A stretch of 31,045 bases of DNA from Ruminococcaceae bacterium UBA1236 (GCA_002309055.1 DBWO01000026.1:4538-35582), one strand, 5' to 3'. Positions 7,605 to 16,615 are shown, counted from the stretch's first letter. Made by a program: numbers and translations. The notes: generated by a model not told the origin, from the letters alone.

Positions 7605-9632
7605 GTGAAAAAAAGAAATCTTGTGCTCACGATAATGCTTGCTCTTATGCTCGTATTCTCGCTGTGCACCACATTCGCTTTTGCCGATGAGTCCGAAACG
7701 GCTGCGGCAAACACACTTGAAACAGAAGTTATCGAGGTTGAGTCATCCGCAGCCGATGAAGGCGCGCAGGACATCGCGACACCTCCCGAAGACACTCTCC
7801 TTATAGCGGAAGCTCCCGAAGACCCCGGGGCAGAAAAAGAGGCGGAAATACTTGCCGCCGAGGAGGCTGCCGACGTGCCGTCCGACACCTTTACAATAGG
7901 CGCTGACGAAGACGCTGTCGAATATGACCTCTCGGACGGAGAATCTGCGGCCGCATATGTTGACAGCTATGCCGACAATCTCTCTGCAGACCCCGATTTT
8001 GAAAGCCATATAAACACCGCCATAGCCAAGGTGCGCGAGTCAATCCGCAGCTATGCCACTATCCTCTCGCTGCTTCCCCCCATCATTGCCATTATACTTG
8101 CTCTTATAACCAAAGAGGTTTACTCATCGCTTATAATCGGTATAATTGCAGGCGGCATCATATATGCCGGCGGCAACTTTGAGGGAATCATAAACCACGT
8201 TGTGCAGGACGGCTTTATCGCATCCGTTGCGGACGGCTGGAATGTGGGCATACTCATTTTCCTCGTTATTCTCGGCACAATCGTCGCTCTTATGAACAAG
8301 GCGGGCGGCTCTGCGGCATTCGGCCGCTGGGCTGTAAAGCATATCAAATCAAGAGTAGGCGCGCAGATTGCGACAATCTGCCTCGGCGTGCTTATTTTCA
8401 TAGACGACTATTTCAACTGCCTTACCGTCGGCTCGGTTATGAGACCCGTTACCGACAGCCACAAGGTTTCAAGGGCAAAGCTCGCTTATCTCATTGACGC
8501 GACAGCTGCTCCCGTGTGCATAATTGCCCCCATTTCATCCTGGGCTGCGGCGGTTGCCGGCTTTGCAAACAGCGCCGGCGCGGAAAGCGGCATAGCCCTT
8601 TTCCTTAAGGCAATTCCCTACAATTTCTATGCGCTTTTCACCATCCTTATGATGTTTGTGCTCGCCTTCGGCAAGTTTGATTACGGCCCGATGAAGCTGC
8701 ACGAGAGAAACGCAGTCGAAAAAGGCGATCTTTTCACAACCCGCACAAAGCAGGCGGTTGAAGAGATGGAAGTAAATGAGAAGGGTAAGGTTATCGACCT
8801 GATTATTCCCGTTATATTCCTCATCATCTCCTGCGTTATCGGTATGATTTACACCGGCGGATTCTTCGGCGGCACCGATTTCATTACCGCTTTTTCGGAT
8901 TCCGACGCGTCTGTGGGTCTTGCTCTCGGCGGAGCCGCGGCACTTGTTTTCAGCGTAATCTATTTCGTAATCAGAAGAACAATGAAATTCAGGGATATTA
9001 TGGAATCCCTGCCCGACGGCTTCAAGGCAATGGTTCCCGCCATTCTTATCCTTGTGTGCGCATGGTCGCTCAAGGCGATGACCGATTCACTCGGTGCAAA
9101 GATATTCATCTCACAGCTTGTTGAGGGCTCCGCAGGCGGCTTCCAGATGTTCCTGCCCGCAATCATCTTTGCCATCGCAGTCGGCCTCTCATTTGCAACC
9201 GGCACATCATGGGGCACTTTCGGCATTCTCATCCCCATCGTTCTTTCGGTATTTGACGCAAGCAATCCTCTTGCCATCATCTCCATCTCGGCCTGTATGG
9301 CGGGCGCTGTTTGCGGCGACCACTGCTCACCCATTTCGGATACCACGATTATGTCCTCCGCAGGTGCGCAGTGCGACCACATAAATCACGTTTCAACTCA
9401 GCTTCCCTACGCTCTTACCATAGCGGCCACATCCTGCGTTTCCTACATCATAGCGGGTGTGCTCGCGCAGACCTCGGGCGCCGGCATAATCGCCCTGCCC
9501 GCAGGCGCCGTCATCACGGTTGTCACTCTTATCGTTATCAGAGCAATTTCGGGTAAATCCCCCGAAGCTCCCGCGGCGGCAGCAGCCCCTGCAGAGGCGG
9601 CGGAAGCTTCCGAAAACGCTTCCGGTGAATAA
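7605..9632 (+). CDS. NhaC-family Na+/H+ antiporter with signal peptide and acidic extension
   Basis: A 675-residue multi-pass transporter of the NhaC/ion-transporter superfamily, probably exchanging Na+ for H+ (the substrate is not certain). The start is GTG with GGAGG 8 nt upstream. Residues 1-27 form a signal peptide (MKKRNLVLTI ... AFA). Residues 28 to about 135 are very acidic and low in complexity. Transmembrane helices start near residue 152. Family signatures are FIDDYFNCLTVGSVMRPV, LIDATAAPVCIIAPISSW and GDHCSPISDTTIMSS. The C-terminal tail is Ala/Glu-rich. The signal peptide plus acidic extracytoplasmic segment is an addition to the usual NhaC core. The gene ends at a bidirectional terminator. 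Confidence 0.88.
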   Translation: MKKRNLVLTIMLALMLVFSLCTTFAFADESETAAANTLETEVIEVESSAADEGAQDIATPPEDTLLIAEAPEDPGAEKEAEILAAEEAADVPSDTFTIGADEDAVEYDLSDGESAAAYVDSYADNLSADPDFESHINTAIAKVRESIRSYATILSLLPPIIAIILALITKEVYSSLIIGIIAGGIIYAGGNFEGIINHVVQDGFIASVADGWNVGILIFLVILGTIVALMNKAGGSAAFGRWAVKHIKSRVGAQIATICLGVLIFIDDYFNCLTVGSVMRPVTDSHKVSRAKLAYLIDATAAPVCIIAPISSWAAAVAGFANSAGAESGIALFLKAIPYNFYALFTILMMFVLAFGKFDYGPMKLHERNAVEKGDLFTTRTKQAVEEMEVNEKGKVIDLIIPVIFLIISCVIGMIYTGGFFGGTDFITAFSDSDASVGLALGGAAALVFSVIYFVIRRTMKFRDIMESLPDGFKAMVPAILILVCAWSLKAMTDSLGAKIFISQLVEGSAGGFQMFLPAIIFAIAVGLSFATGTSWGTFGILIPIVLSVFDASNPLAIISISACMAGAVCGDHCSPISDTTIMSSAGAQCDHINHVSTQLPYALTIAATSCVSYIIAGVLAQTSGAGIIALPAGAVITVVTLIVIRAISGKSPEAPAAAAAPAEAAEASENASGE

Positions 9633-9652
9633 TAAACAGCATCACGCATAAA

Positions 9653-9691
9653 AATCCCGCCCGGGTTTAGCCCGGGCGGGATTAATTTATT
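9653..9691 (+). terminator. Bidirectional terminator between the antiporter and VOR operons
   Basis: A perfect 13-bp GC-rich stem, AATCCCGCCCGGG (9653-9665) with CCCGGGCGGGATT (9671-9683), has a 5-nt loop. T-rich sequence follows on the plus strand (TTAATTTATT) and A-rich sequence precedes it, giving a T-run on the minus strand. Confidence 0.9.
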
Positions 9692-9699
9692 ATATCTGT

Positions 9700-10230
9700 T
9701 TATGCGTTATAACCTGTTTCAAGGGCTTTGAAGTTTATGTCCTTGAGATTCGCCTTTCTCGCGGAAATAATCTTTGTGAGAGTCTGCTCTATGCCGTCAT
9801 AGGACACAACGCCTGTTTCCTTTATGACCTTGCCTGTCATAATCATATTGGCAAGCGTGGGGGCGCCGATGTCGATGGCAAGCTGAGTGGCGGGGATGTA
9901 ATACACATCAACATCCGTTCTCTCAACCTTTCTCTCGATAAGGGTGGAGTCAACAAAGATTTTGCCGCCGGGCACAACATCGTTTTCATACTTGTCGAGC
10001 GAGGGCAGGTTCATAACAACGAGCACATCGGGCTTTGACACTATCGGTGAACCGACAGGCTCATCGCTGATGATGACGCTGCAGTTTGCCGTGCCGCCTC
10101 TCATCTCGGGGCCGTATGAGGGGAGCCAGGAGAGCTGTTTATCTTCCAGAAGGCCTTTGTAGGCAAGAAATTTGCCCGCGAAGAGGACGCCCTGACCGCC
10201 GAAACCCGCAATAAGAATCTGAGTAGTCAT
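9700..10230 (-). CDS. 2-oxoacid:ferredoxin oxidoreductase, gamma subunit
   Basis: The gamma subunit (about 176 residues) of a VOR/KOR-type complex, which couples 2-oxoacid decarboxylation to ferredoxin, or in reverse carboxylates acyl-CoA. The signature ILIAGFGGQGVLFAGK is at residues 5-20, followed by SWLPSYGPEMRGGTANCSVIIS. It starts 1 nt after the beta subunit stop and is the last gene of the T-box 1 operon (synthetase, ilvE, ATPase, ferredoxin, alpha, beta, gamma). The korC/vorC name depends on substrate. The ilvE neighbour and T-box control favour branched-chain 2-oxoacids. Confidence 0.9.
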   Translation of the reverse strand: MTTQILIAGFGGQGVLFAGKFLAYKGLLEDKQLSWLPSYGPEMRGGTANCSVIISDEPVGSPIVSKPDVLVVMNLPSLDKYENDVVPGGKIFVDSTLIERKVERTDVDVYYIPATQLAIDIGAPTLANMIMTGKVIKETGVVSYDGIEQTLTKIISARKANLKDINFKALETGYNA

Positions 10231-10231
10231 A

Positions 10232-10984
10232 TTATTCGCCCTCCTTTTCGGCCGATTTGTCCTTGTAAACGCCGAGGGGATAGTAAGGAATCATTTCCTC
10301 CTCAACCCACTTGAGCGCGTCCGAAGGAGTTTTACCCCAGTTAGTGGGGCAGGATGAAACAACCTCAACAAGGGAGAAGCCCTTGCCGTTTACTTGGTTT
10401 TCAAATGCCTTCTTGATAATCTTCTGGGCATTCTTGACGTTTTTAACATTGTTTACCGCGACTCTCGCGATGAATTCGGGGCCGTCAAGGGCGGAGAGCA
10501 TCTCGCTGACCTTGATGGGATAACCGGCCATTGAAACATCTCTGCCGTAGGGGGAGGTCTGTGTGACCTGGCCGGGCAGCGAGGTGGGAGCCATCTGGCC
10601 GCCTGTCATGCCGTAAATAGCGTTATTTACGAAGATGACGGTTATGTTTTCGTTTCTTGTTGCCGCGTGTACGGTTTCCGCCATACCGATGGAGGCAAGG
10701 TCGCCGTCGCCCTGATAGGTGAATATGATTTTGCTCGGGTCCGCTCTTTTAAGACCTGTTGCAACCGCGGGGGCTCTGCCGTGAGCGGCCTCAATCATAT
10801 CGCAGGTGAAATAATTATAAGCCATAACGGCGCATCCTACGGGAGCCACGCCTATAGCATTACCTTCAATGCCGAGTTCGTCTATCGCCTGCGCGACAAG
10901 GCGGTGAATAATGCCGTGAGTGCAGCCGGGGCAATAGTGCATAGGCACTTTTGCGAGGGAGTGGGGTCTTTCAAATACTACCAT
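10232..10984 (-). CDS. 2-oxoacid:ferredoxin oxidoreductase, beta (TPP) subunit
   Basis: The thiamine diphosphate-binding catalytic subunit, 250 residues. HYCPGCTHGI near the N-terminus is the usual Cys-containing entry motif. GDGDLASIG followed by NNAIYGMTGGQ is the TPP/Mg2+ motif. APTSLPGQVTQTSPYGRD is typical of KOR/VOR beta subunits. The start overlaps the alpha subunit stop as TAATG, so translation is coupled. Substrate is inferred from context as 2-oxoisovalerate and related acids. The TPP cofactor would come through the thiN product encoded at 2609-3232. Confidence 0.92.
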   Translation of the reverse strand: MVVFERPHSLAKVPMHYCPGCTHGIIHRLVAQAIDELGIEGNAIGVAPVGCAVMAYNYFTCDMIEAAHGRAPAVATGLKRADPSKIIFTYQGDGDLASIGMAETVHAATRNENITVIFVNNAIYGMTGGQMAPTSLPGQVTQTSPYGRDVSMAGYPIKVSEMLSALDGPEFIARVAVNNVKNVKNAQKIIKKAFENQVNGKGFSLVEVVSSCPTNWGKTPSDALKWVEEEMIPYYPLGVYKDKSAEKEGE

Positions 10985-12048
10985 TATTCATTACCTCCTG
11001 CCGCTTTTTTAATGCTCTCAAGCACCTCTTCGGGAGAGGGAATCATGCCGCCTACTCTGTTGCACAGGGAAACGGGTTTTGAGCACTTGATTGCGAGATT
11101 GATATCCTCTATCATCTGACCCATTGAGAGCTCAACGCTGACAAACGCCTTGCAGGTTTCCGCAGCTTTCGCGAGCGCCTTTTTGGGGAAGGGCCAAACG
11201 GTGATGGGTCTTATGAGGCCGGCCTTGATGCCCTGCTTTCTTGCTTCAACCACCGCGTTCTTTGAAACACGCGCGGCGATACCGAAAGCGACAACGCAGA
11301 CATCGGCGTCATCCATCATAAAGGATTCATAACGCACTTCGTTTTCTTCAACGAGCTTATATCTCTCGTATCTTTCGAGATTGGTTTTTTCAAGCTGTTC
11401 GGGCACGAGGTAGAGGGAGTTTACTATGTTGTGCTCTCTCTTCATGCCGGTGCCTGTCAGCGCCCAGGGCTTGTCTATGAGCTCGGGCTTTGTTTCGGGC
11501 AGCTCAACGGGCTCCATCATCTGGCCCATTGTGCCGTCAGCGAGCAGCATAGCGGGCATACGGTATTTGTCCGCAAGCTCAAACGCGAGGCCCGTGAGGT
11601 CCGCCATCTCCTGCACGGAGGCGGGGGTGAGCACGATGAGGTGATAGTCGCCGTGTCCGCCGCCCTTTGTGGCCTGGAAGTAATCGGACTGTGAGGGCTG
11701 AATGCCGCCGAGACCGGGGCCGCCTCTCTGCACGTTTACGATGAGGGCGGGGAGATCCGAGCCGGCTATGTAGGATATACCCTCCTGCTTAAGCGATACT
11801 CCGGGGCTTGACGAGGAGGTCATAACTCTTTTTCCTGTTGCGGAAACGCCGTAAACCATATTGATTGCGGCAATCTCACTCTCTGCCTGCAGGAAGACGC
11901 CGCCTTCGATTTTGGGCATCCTCTTTGCCATATAGGCGGCAAGCTCGGTCTGAGGAGTGATGGGGTAACCGAAGTAATGGAGGCAGCCTGCTCTTATAGC
12001 GGCTTCCGCTATGGCTTCATTGCCTTTCATAAGAACTTTTTCAGACAT
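10984..12048 (-). CDS. vorB: 2-oxoisovalerate:ferredoxin oxidoreductase-type alpha subunit
   Basis: The 354-residue alpha subunit (PFOR pyrimidine-binding fold). It starts MSEKVLMKGNEAIAEAAIRA and continues with HYFGYPITPQTE, FLQAESEIAAINMVYG, MTSSSSPGVSLKQEGISY, VQRGGPGLGGIQPSQSDYFQ and KGGGHGDYHLIVL. These blocks match proteins annotated as VorB (3-methyl-2-oxobutanoate dehydrogenase subunit). A broader 2-oxoglutarate (KorA) specificity cannot be excluded from sequence alone. It lies 11 nt after the ferredoxin gene. T-box control of the operon means expression rises when an amino acid is scarce, so the carboxylating, biosynthetic direction is more likely than catabolism. Confidence 0.9.
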   Translation of the reverse strand: MSEKVLMKGNEAIAEAAIRAGCLHYFGYPITPQTELAAYMAKRMPKIEGGVFLQAESEIAAINMVYGVSATGKRVMTSSSSPGVSLKQEGISYIAGSDLPALIVNVQRGGPGLGGIQPSQSDYFQATKGGGHGDYHLIVLTPASVQEMADLTGLAFELADKYRMPAMLLADGTMGQMMEPVELPETKPELIDKPWALTGTGMKREHNIVNSLYLVPEQLEKTNLERYERYKLVEENEVRYESFMMDDADVCVVAFGIAARVSKNAVVEARKQGIKAGLIRPITVWPFPKKALAKAAETCKAFVSVELSMGQMIEDINLAIKCSKPVSLCNRVGGMIPSPEEVLESIKKAAGGNE

Positions 12049-12059
12049 CTCTTGTCACC

Positions 12060-12266
12060 TCACTTTTCTACGGTTATAACACAATCGGGGCACATTGTAG
12101 CGCAGAACGCGCAGCCGATGCAGGATTCCCGGTCCGTCATTTCGGCAGGGGAGTGGCCCTTTTTGTTTATCTTATCTTTTGCGATAGCAAGTATGTGCTT
12201 CGGGCACGCCTCAACGCAAAGCCCGCAGCCCTTACAGCTGTCGGTATCAAATGTCACTTTAGGCAT
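12060..12266 (-). CDS. 2[4Fe-4S] ferredoxin subunit of the VOR complex
   Basis: A 68-residue delta subunit. Two clusters are marked by CKGCGLCVEACP and CIGCAFCATMCP, each with three closely spaced Cys and a distal Cys-Pro. It carries electrons between the TPP subunit and external ferredoxin. AAAGGA precedes the ATG. It lies between the ATPase gene (16 nt upstream) and the alpha subunit gene (11 nt downstream). The korD/vorD designation depends on the complex's substrate. Confidence 0.93.
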   Translation of the reverse strand: MPKVTFDTDSCKGCGLCVEACPKHILAIAKDKINKKGHSPAEMTDRESCIGCAFCATMCPDCVITVEK

Positions 12267-12282
12267 ATTGATGTCCTTTCTG

Positions 12283-12942
12283 CTAATAATATTTTTTCTG
12301 AAGTGTAAGCGGCATCACGTTTTCGCCGCTGACTTCCGGCGCGATGTCCTCTCTCACGGTGGTCATAACGAGCGGAAGGCCCGATATTTCCGCAAGCTTC
12401 GCCGCTCTTTCAAATGTGGCTTCAACAGCTCCGGCGGTGGTTTCATCTCCGAGATTGGAGTTGTTTATTATGCCCGTAAACGGCACGCCGCCCGCTTTTT
12501 CAATCTCTCTCATAACCTCGAGCGCTTCTTCCGGGGTCCTCGTAAGTGGTCTGTAATAATTCGCGACAAAGAAGCAGTCAAAGTTGTTTTCTTCAAGAAT
12601 GAGCGGAGCGAATCTTCCCAGGGCGTAAGCGCCTCTGTCATCGCCGCCTATGTCGAGCACGGCATATTTATCCTTAACCTGGAAAACGCCGTAAAGCTCC
12701 TGCGGCAGGGCGGGCAGGTCCACATTGGAATTCGCGTATTGCGGGGAGATGAGCTCAATGCCTTTTTCGCCGAGTTCCTTCTCGCTGTCTTTTGTGCGGA
12801 AATAGGGGTTTACGATATCCATATCCGCAACACGCACCTCAAGGCCCGCGCTTTTGAGCCAAAGGGCGTAGTTTACGGCGATATTCGTTTTGCCAGAGCC
12901 GTAATGGCCGCAAAAAAGGGTTACGCGCTTAAACTTCAGCAT
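12283..12942 (-). CDS. P-loop ATPase of the MinD/ParA class, VOR-associated
   Basis: A 219-residue cytosolic ATPase. Walker A is GHYGSGKT near residues 12-19, VADMDIVNPYFRTKD is a switch-like region, and VLDIGGDDRGAYALGRF provides a Walker B-type Asp. The classical ParA signature lysine (KGG) is absent. The start overlaps the ilvE stop (ATGCTGA), so the gene is translationally coupled to ilvE; the ferredoxin gene follows after 16 nt. I do not know its function. Insertion between ilvE and the oxidoreductase suggests assembly, activation or Fe-S loading of the complex (inference). I have an impression of similar ATPases near kor/vor genes in Clostridia, but cannot check it. Confidence 0.8.
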   Translation of the reverse strand: MLKFKRVTLFCGHYGSGKTNIAVNYALWLKSAGLEVRVADMDIVNPYFRTKDSEKELGEKGIELISPQYANSNVDLPALPQELYGVFQVKDKYAVLDIGGDDRGAYALGRFAPLILEENNFDCFFVANYYRPLTRTPEEALEVMREIEKAGGVPFTGIINNSNLGDETTAGAVEATFERAAKLAEISGLPLVMTTVREDIAPEVSGENVMPLTLQKKYY

Positions 12943-14003
12943 ACCTTGTGAATCCAGCCGTAGGTGTCTTCAATTCTGCCCCACTGAATGCCGGTGAGTT
13001 CATCATAAAGCTTCTGGGTAACTTCGCCGATTTTGCCGCCGTTGACGGTGAATTCCTCGCCCTTGTAGCTGAGCCAGCCGATGGGGGAAACAACAGCCGC
13101 TGTGCCGGTGCCCCACGCTTCTTCGAGGGTGCCGTTCTGTGCCGCCTCGTGAAGCTCATCAATGGAGATAAGTCTCTCGCTTACCTTGTAGCCCTGCTCC
13201 TTGAGAAGCTCAACGCAGGATTTCCTGGTGATGCCGGGAAGCACGGAGCCGGTGAGCTCGGGGGTAACGATTTCGCCGTTGATTTTGAACATAACGTTCA
13301 TTGAGCCGACTTCTTCAATATACTTTCTGTGAACGCCGTCAAGCCAGAGAACCTGAGTGAAGCCCTTCTGCTCTGCCTTTTCGCCCGCTCTGAGAGAAGC
13401 TGCGTAGTTGCCGCCGCACTTTGCGTAGCCGGTGCCGCCCTTGACAGCTCTTACGTCTTCGGACTCGATGGCGATTTTGACGGGATTGATGCCCTCTGCG
13501 TAGTACGCGCCAACGGGGGAGCAGATAACGCAGTAGGTCGCGTTCTTGACCGCGTGCACGCCGAGGTGCGGGTCATTGCCGTACATAAACGGTCTTATGT
13601 AAAGAGAGGTTCCTTCGCTGTGAGGAATCCAGTCCTTCTCAAGCTTCACGAGCGTGTCGAGAATTTCGAGAGCGTCCTTCTCATCAAGCTGAGGAAGGCA
13701 GAGCCTCTCTGCGGAGTTGTTGAGTCTCTTGATGTTTTCTTCGGGTCTGAACATACGGATCTCATCGTTTGCGGTCCTGTAAGCTTTGAGGCCTTCAAAA
13801 ATCTCGGTGCCGTAGTGAAGCACGGTTGACGCGGGATGAATGGGGATGGGACCGAAGGGGATAATCCTTGCGTCGTGCCAGCCCTTGTCGGCAGAGTAAT
13901 CCATCATAAACATATGGTCTGTGAAGATTTTGCCGAATCCGAGTGCCGATTCATCTGCGGGTTTTGCTTTCGGAGCAGTTGTTTTTGTGATTTTGATTTC
14001 CAT
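12936..14003 (-). CDS. ilvE: Branched-chain amino acid aminotransferase
   Basis: PLP enzyme interconverting 2-oxoisovalerate, 2-oxo-3-methylvalerate and 2-oxoisocaproate with Val, Ile and Leu, with glutamate as amino donor. It is a 355-residue, BCAT-type (fold IV) protein. The landmarks are HYGTEIFEGLKAYR, YIRPFMYG, GGTGYAKCGGNYAAS (with the PLP lysine), WLDGVHRKYIEEVGSMN and EAWGTGTAAVVSPIG. It lies 18 nt behind the first HTH-cupin-synthetase gene and overlaps the ATPase start. In the proposed pathway it performs the last step from 2-oxoacid to amino acid. It is regulated by T-box 1 through the shared transcript. Confidence 0.96.
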   Translation of the reverse strand: MEIKITKTTAPKAKPADESALGFGKIFTDHMFMMDYSADKGWHDARIIPFGPIPIHPASTVLHYGTEIFEGLKAYRTANDEIRMFRPEENIKRLNNSAERLCLPQLDEKDALEILDTLVKLEKDWIPHSEGTSLYIRPFMYGNDPHLGVHAVKNATYCVICSPVGAYYAEGINPVKIAIESEDVRAVKGGTGYAKCGGNYAASLRAGEKAEQKGFTQVLWLDGVHRKYIEEVGSMNVMFKINGEIVTPELTGSVLPGITRKSCVELLKEQGYKVSERLISIDELHEAAQNGTLEEAWGTGTAAVVSPIGWLSYKGEEFTVNGGKIGEVTQKLYDELTGIQWGRIEDTYGWIHKVC

Positions 14004-14021
14004 TGTTCATCTATCCTTTCA

Positions 14022-16313
14022 TTATAATTTGTTTCTCTGAATTTTGCCGCTTATGGATTTGGGAAGCTCATCGCGGAACACCACAAGACGGGGATATTTG
14101 TAAGGAGCGGTATGCTCTTTTACATAATTCTGGATTTCTTTTTTGAGTTCTTCGGTGCCTTCTGTTCCCTTTGTGAGCACTATGGAGGCCTTGACTATCT
14201 GCCCTCTCACCTCGTCCGGGGCGGCGGAAACGCCGCACTCGAGCACATAGGGAAGCTCCATAATAACGCTCTCTATCTCGAAGGGCCCTATGCGGTAGCC
14301 GCTCGATTTGATAACATCGTCCACTCTGCCGACATACCAGAAAAATCCGTCCTCATCGCGCCAGGCCGTGTCGCCCGTGTGATACCAGCCGTTTCTCCAG
14401 GTTTCGGCGGTCTTTTCCTCATCTTTGAGGTAGCACACCGCTATGCCGTAGGGAGAGCCGTTTTTGATGTTGATGCAGATTTCGCCTGTTTCGCCTACGG
14501 GCACGGGGTTATCATCCGGGTCCAGTATCTGTACGTCATAAATCGGTGCGGGTTTTCCCATTGAGCCGATTTTATGGTCCGCGCCTCTCATGTTGCCCAC
14601 TATAAGGGCGGTTTCGGTCTGACCGAAGCCCTCAAGAATCTGCAGGCCGGTTGCCTGCTCAAACAGGCGGTAAACCTCGGGGTTGAGCGCCTCGCCCGCC
14701 GTGGTCATATGCTGTATGGATGACAGGTCGTATTTTGTTATATCCTGCCTTACGAGCATCCTGAGGATTGTGGGCGGCGCGCAGAATGTGGTGATATTGT
14801 ATTCCTTGAACATCGGAAGAAGGTCTTCTGCGTGGAAACGTTCCTCATCATATACAAACAGCGCCGTCTCGCACATCCACTGGCCGTAAAGCTTGCCCCA
14901 CGCGGCCTTTGCCCAGCCCGTGTCGGAATAACTCAGGTGGATGCCGTCCGGGTCAACATCGTGCCAGTATTTCGCCGTGTGGAACTGACCTAAGGGGTAG
15001 AGGTAGTTATGCACCGCGAGCTTCGGGAATCCCGATGTGCCGGAGGTGAAGTACATCAGCATGTAGTCCTTGCCGCCGGGCGCGTCCGCGGGCCTCGGAT
15101 AATGCGTGCTGAAACGCATATATTCCTCGTTGAAATCTCTCCAGCCCTCTCTTGTGCCGTTAACGATGAGCTTGTTCTTAAGCCCGTCGTAGCTCTGAGC
15201 CGCCTCTTCAACGCTTCTGCAAATGTTGGGGTCATCCGCCGTGCAGATGATGGTTGAAACTTCGGCAAACTTAAATCTGTATTCATAATCGTGCGGCAAA
15301 AGCTGGAAGGTGGCGGGGATTGAAACCGCGCCGATTTTTTCGAGCGCGAGAGTCGCGAACCAGAACTGGTAGTTTCTCTTGAGCACGAGCATAACTCTGT
15401 CGCCCTTTTTGATGCCGAGCGAGAGAAAGTAGTTAACGCAGCGGTTTGTGTGCTGCTTAATTTCCTTCCAGGTGAATCTCGTGGGCACCTTGTTGCGCGA
15501 AACATAGAGCATCGCGAGCTTGTCCGGGTCCTTGGCGGCTATCTCGTCGATTATGTCGAAAGCATAGTTGAAATGTTCTGTATTTTTGAAAGTGATTGAA
15601 ACCGGAGTCCTGTTTTCGTCCTCAACGGTATCAATATATCTTTTATAAATGCGGTCCTTTGTGTCGCGCATATGGCCGGGCATCGGGCCTGCGACCGTTT
15701 TCGCACCCTGCATTTCGGGGATGGGCTCGCCCGAAGGGTTGAGGACTATCGCGTAGAAGCTGGCGTCCTTTCCTCCCACGGCTCTTTCGCCGTGCGGTTT
15801 GTCGGAATCAAAATAGATGCTGTCGCCGGGGCCGAGTATTTCACTGTGCGAGCCGACCTGCACCTCAAGCTGACCGTCTATGACAATGTCAATCTCCTGG
15901 CCCTTGTGGGTTGTGAGCTCCATGGGCTTGCTGACCGCTTCATCGCTGTATTTGCTCACTACATAAAGCGGCTCGGAAATCCTGTTTCTGAAGCCGTAGG
16001 CCATGTTGTAGTAAGTCATACCGTGAGCGTCCGATATTCTGGGGGCGGAGCCCCTGCGTGTCACGAAGTAGGAGTTCAGTTTCGGGGAACGGCCCTCGAT
16101 AAGATTCGTAACATCCACTCCGAGCGCGTTGGCGCATCTGTAGAGGAAGGCGAAGTTAAGGTCTCTGTTGCCGTTTTCGCACTCAACGTATTCCTCAACG
16201 GACACATCGGTTTTTTCTGCCATTACATCGACGGGGATGTTTTCAATTTCTCTGAGCTCTTTGATTCTCGCTGCCATTTCCTTGATTTTGAAATCAAGAC
16301 CTGACATTTCCAT
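14022..16313 (-). CDS. HTH-cupin-acyl-CoA synthetase fusion (paralog 1)
   Basis: A 763-residue three-part protein. Residues 11-73 are an XRE-type helix-turn-helix (VMAEKTDVSVEEYVECENG). About 113-193 is a cupin with HKGQEIDIVIDGQLEVQVG and PGDSIYFDSDKPHGE. From about 248 to the end is an AMP-forming acyl-CoA synthetase of the medium-chain type: FTSGTSGFPKLA (about 422-433), EGFGQTET, YHTGDTAWRDEDG, GRVDDVIKSSGYRIGP and the C-terminal GKIQRNKL with the catalytic Lys. All catalytic motifs look intact. The ATG at 16313 has GAGGTG 7 nt upstream; a TTG at 16319 is too close. It is the first gene of the operon with ilvE and VOR, behind T-box 1. The proposed substrate is isobutyrate or a related branched acid (inference). 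Confidence 0.9.
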   Translation of the reverse strand: MEMSGLDFKIKEMAARIKELREIENIPVDVMAEKTDVSVEEYVECENGNRDLNFAFLYRCANALGVDVTNLIEGRSPKLNSYFVTRRGSAPRISDAHGMTYYNMAYGFRNRISEPLYVVSKYSDEAVSKPMELTTHKGQEIDIVIDGQLEVQVGSHSEILGPGDSIYFDSDKPHGERAVGGKDASFYAIVLNPSGEPIPEMQGAKTVAGPMPGHMRDTKDRIYKRYIDTVEDENRTPVSITFKNTEHFNYAFDIIDEIAAKDPDKLAMLYVSRNKVPTRFTWKEIKQHTNRCVNYFLSLGIKKGDRVMLVLKRNYQFWFATLALEKIGAVSIPATFQLLPHDYEYRFKFAEVSTIICTADDPNICRSVEEAAQSYDGLKNKLIVNGTREGWRDFNEEYMRFSTHYPRPADAPGGKDYMLMYFTSGTSGFPKLAVHNYLYPLGQFHTAKYWHDVDPDGIHLSYSDTGWAKAAWGKLYGQWMCETALFVYDEERFHAEDLLPMFKEYNITTFCAPPTILRMLVRQDITKYDLSSIQHMTTAGEALNPEVYRLFEQATGLQILEGFGQTETALIVGNMRGADHKIGSMGKPAPIYDVQILDPDDNPVPVGETGEICINIKNGSPYGIAVCYLKDEEKTAETWRNGWYHTGDTAWRDEDGFFWYVGRVDDVIKSSGYRIGPFEIESVIMELPYVLECGVSAAPDEVRGQIVKASIVLTKGTEGTEELKKEIQNYVKEHTAPYKYPRLVVFRDELPKSISGKIQRNKL

Positions 16314-16343
16314 TTGCAAACACCTCTTTTTCGGCGGGGCGTT

Positions 16344-16615
16344 AAAAAACCCGCCCCAAAGCTGATAGTAACTTTGAGACGAGCCTTAGATTATCATTGA
16401 CCCGCGGTACCACTCAAATTGCGCACAGGGCGCCACTCAGGCTCTGACAAGCCGTATGCATTCACGCAGCAATCACGGGGAGGTTCTACTTGCCGGAGCT
16501 TTCTTCCTCCCGACTCGGAAGCTACAGCTTTGCTCTGCCACACCTGCGGTTTGCACCGACCACCGCTTCTCTGTAAGGCTGCATGGGCAAGCTCTCTTCG
16601 TCAAAGTCTTTATTG
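16344..16615 (-). promoter_or_regulatory. T-box riboswitch 1, predicted Val specifier (GUA)
   Basis: On the minus strand, Stem I runs from UGAC-GAAG to CUUC-CGAG. It contains the AGAGA bulge and a GGUGCAAACC apical loop. The antiterminator core TGGTACCGCGG is at 16412-16402, with the UGGU variant expected for a tRNA ending A73-CCA. The specifier loop holds GUA (16525-16523), one G, then the CUUC strand; this is the same geometry as in the other two leaders. A competing terminator follows: GGCTCGTCTCAAAG (16385-16372), then CTTTGGGGCGGG and six T. The T-box identity is firm; the valine assignment is by eye. Uncharged tRNA would allow read-through into the synthetase-ilvE-VOR operon. Confidence 0.9.

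Noticed and set aside
9700..12266. Reading the oxidoreductase operon as branched-chain amino acid catabolism
   Set aside because: The same enzymes can oxidise 2-oxoacids, but control by an amino acid starvation riboswitch and cotranscription with an acid-activating synthetase argue for the biosynthetic direction. Not excluded by sequence alone.
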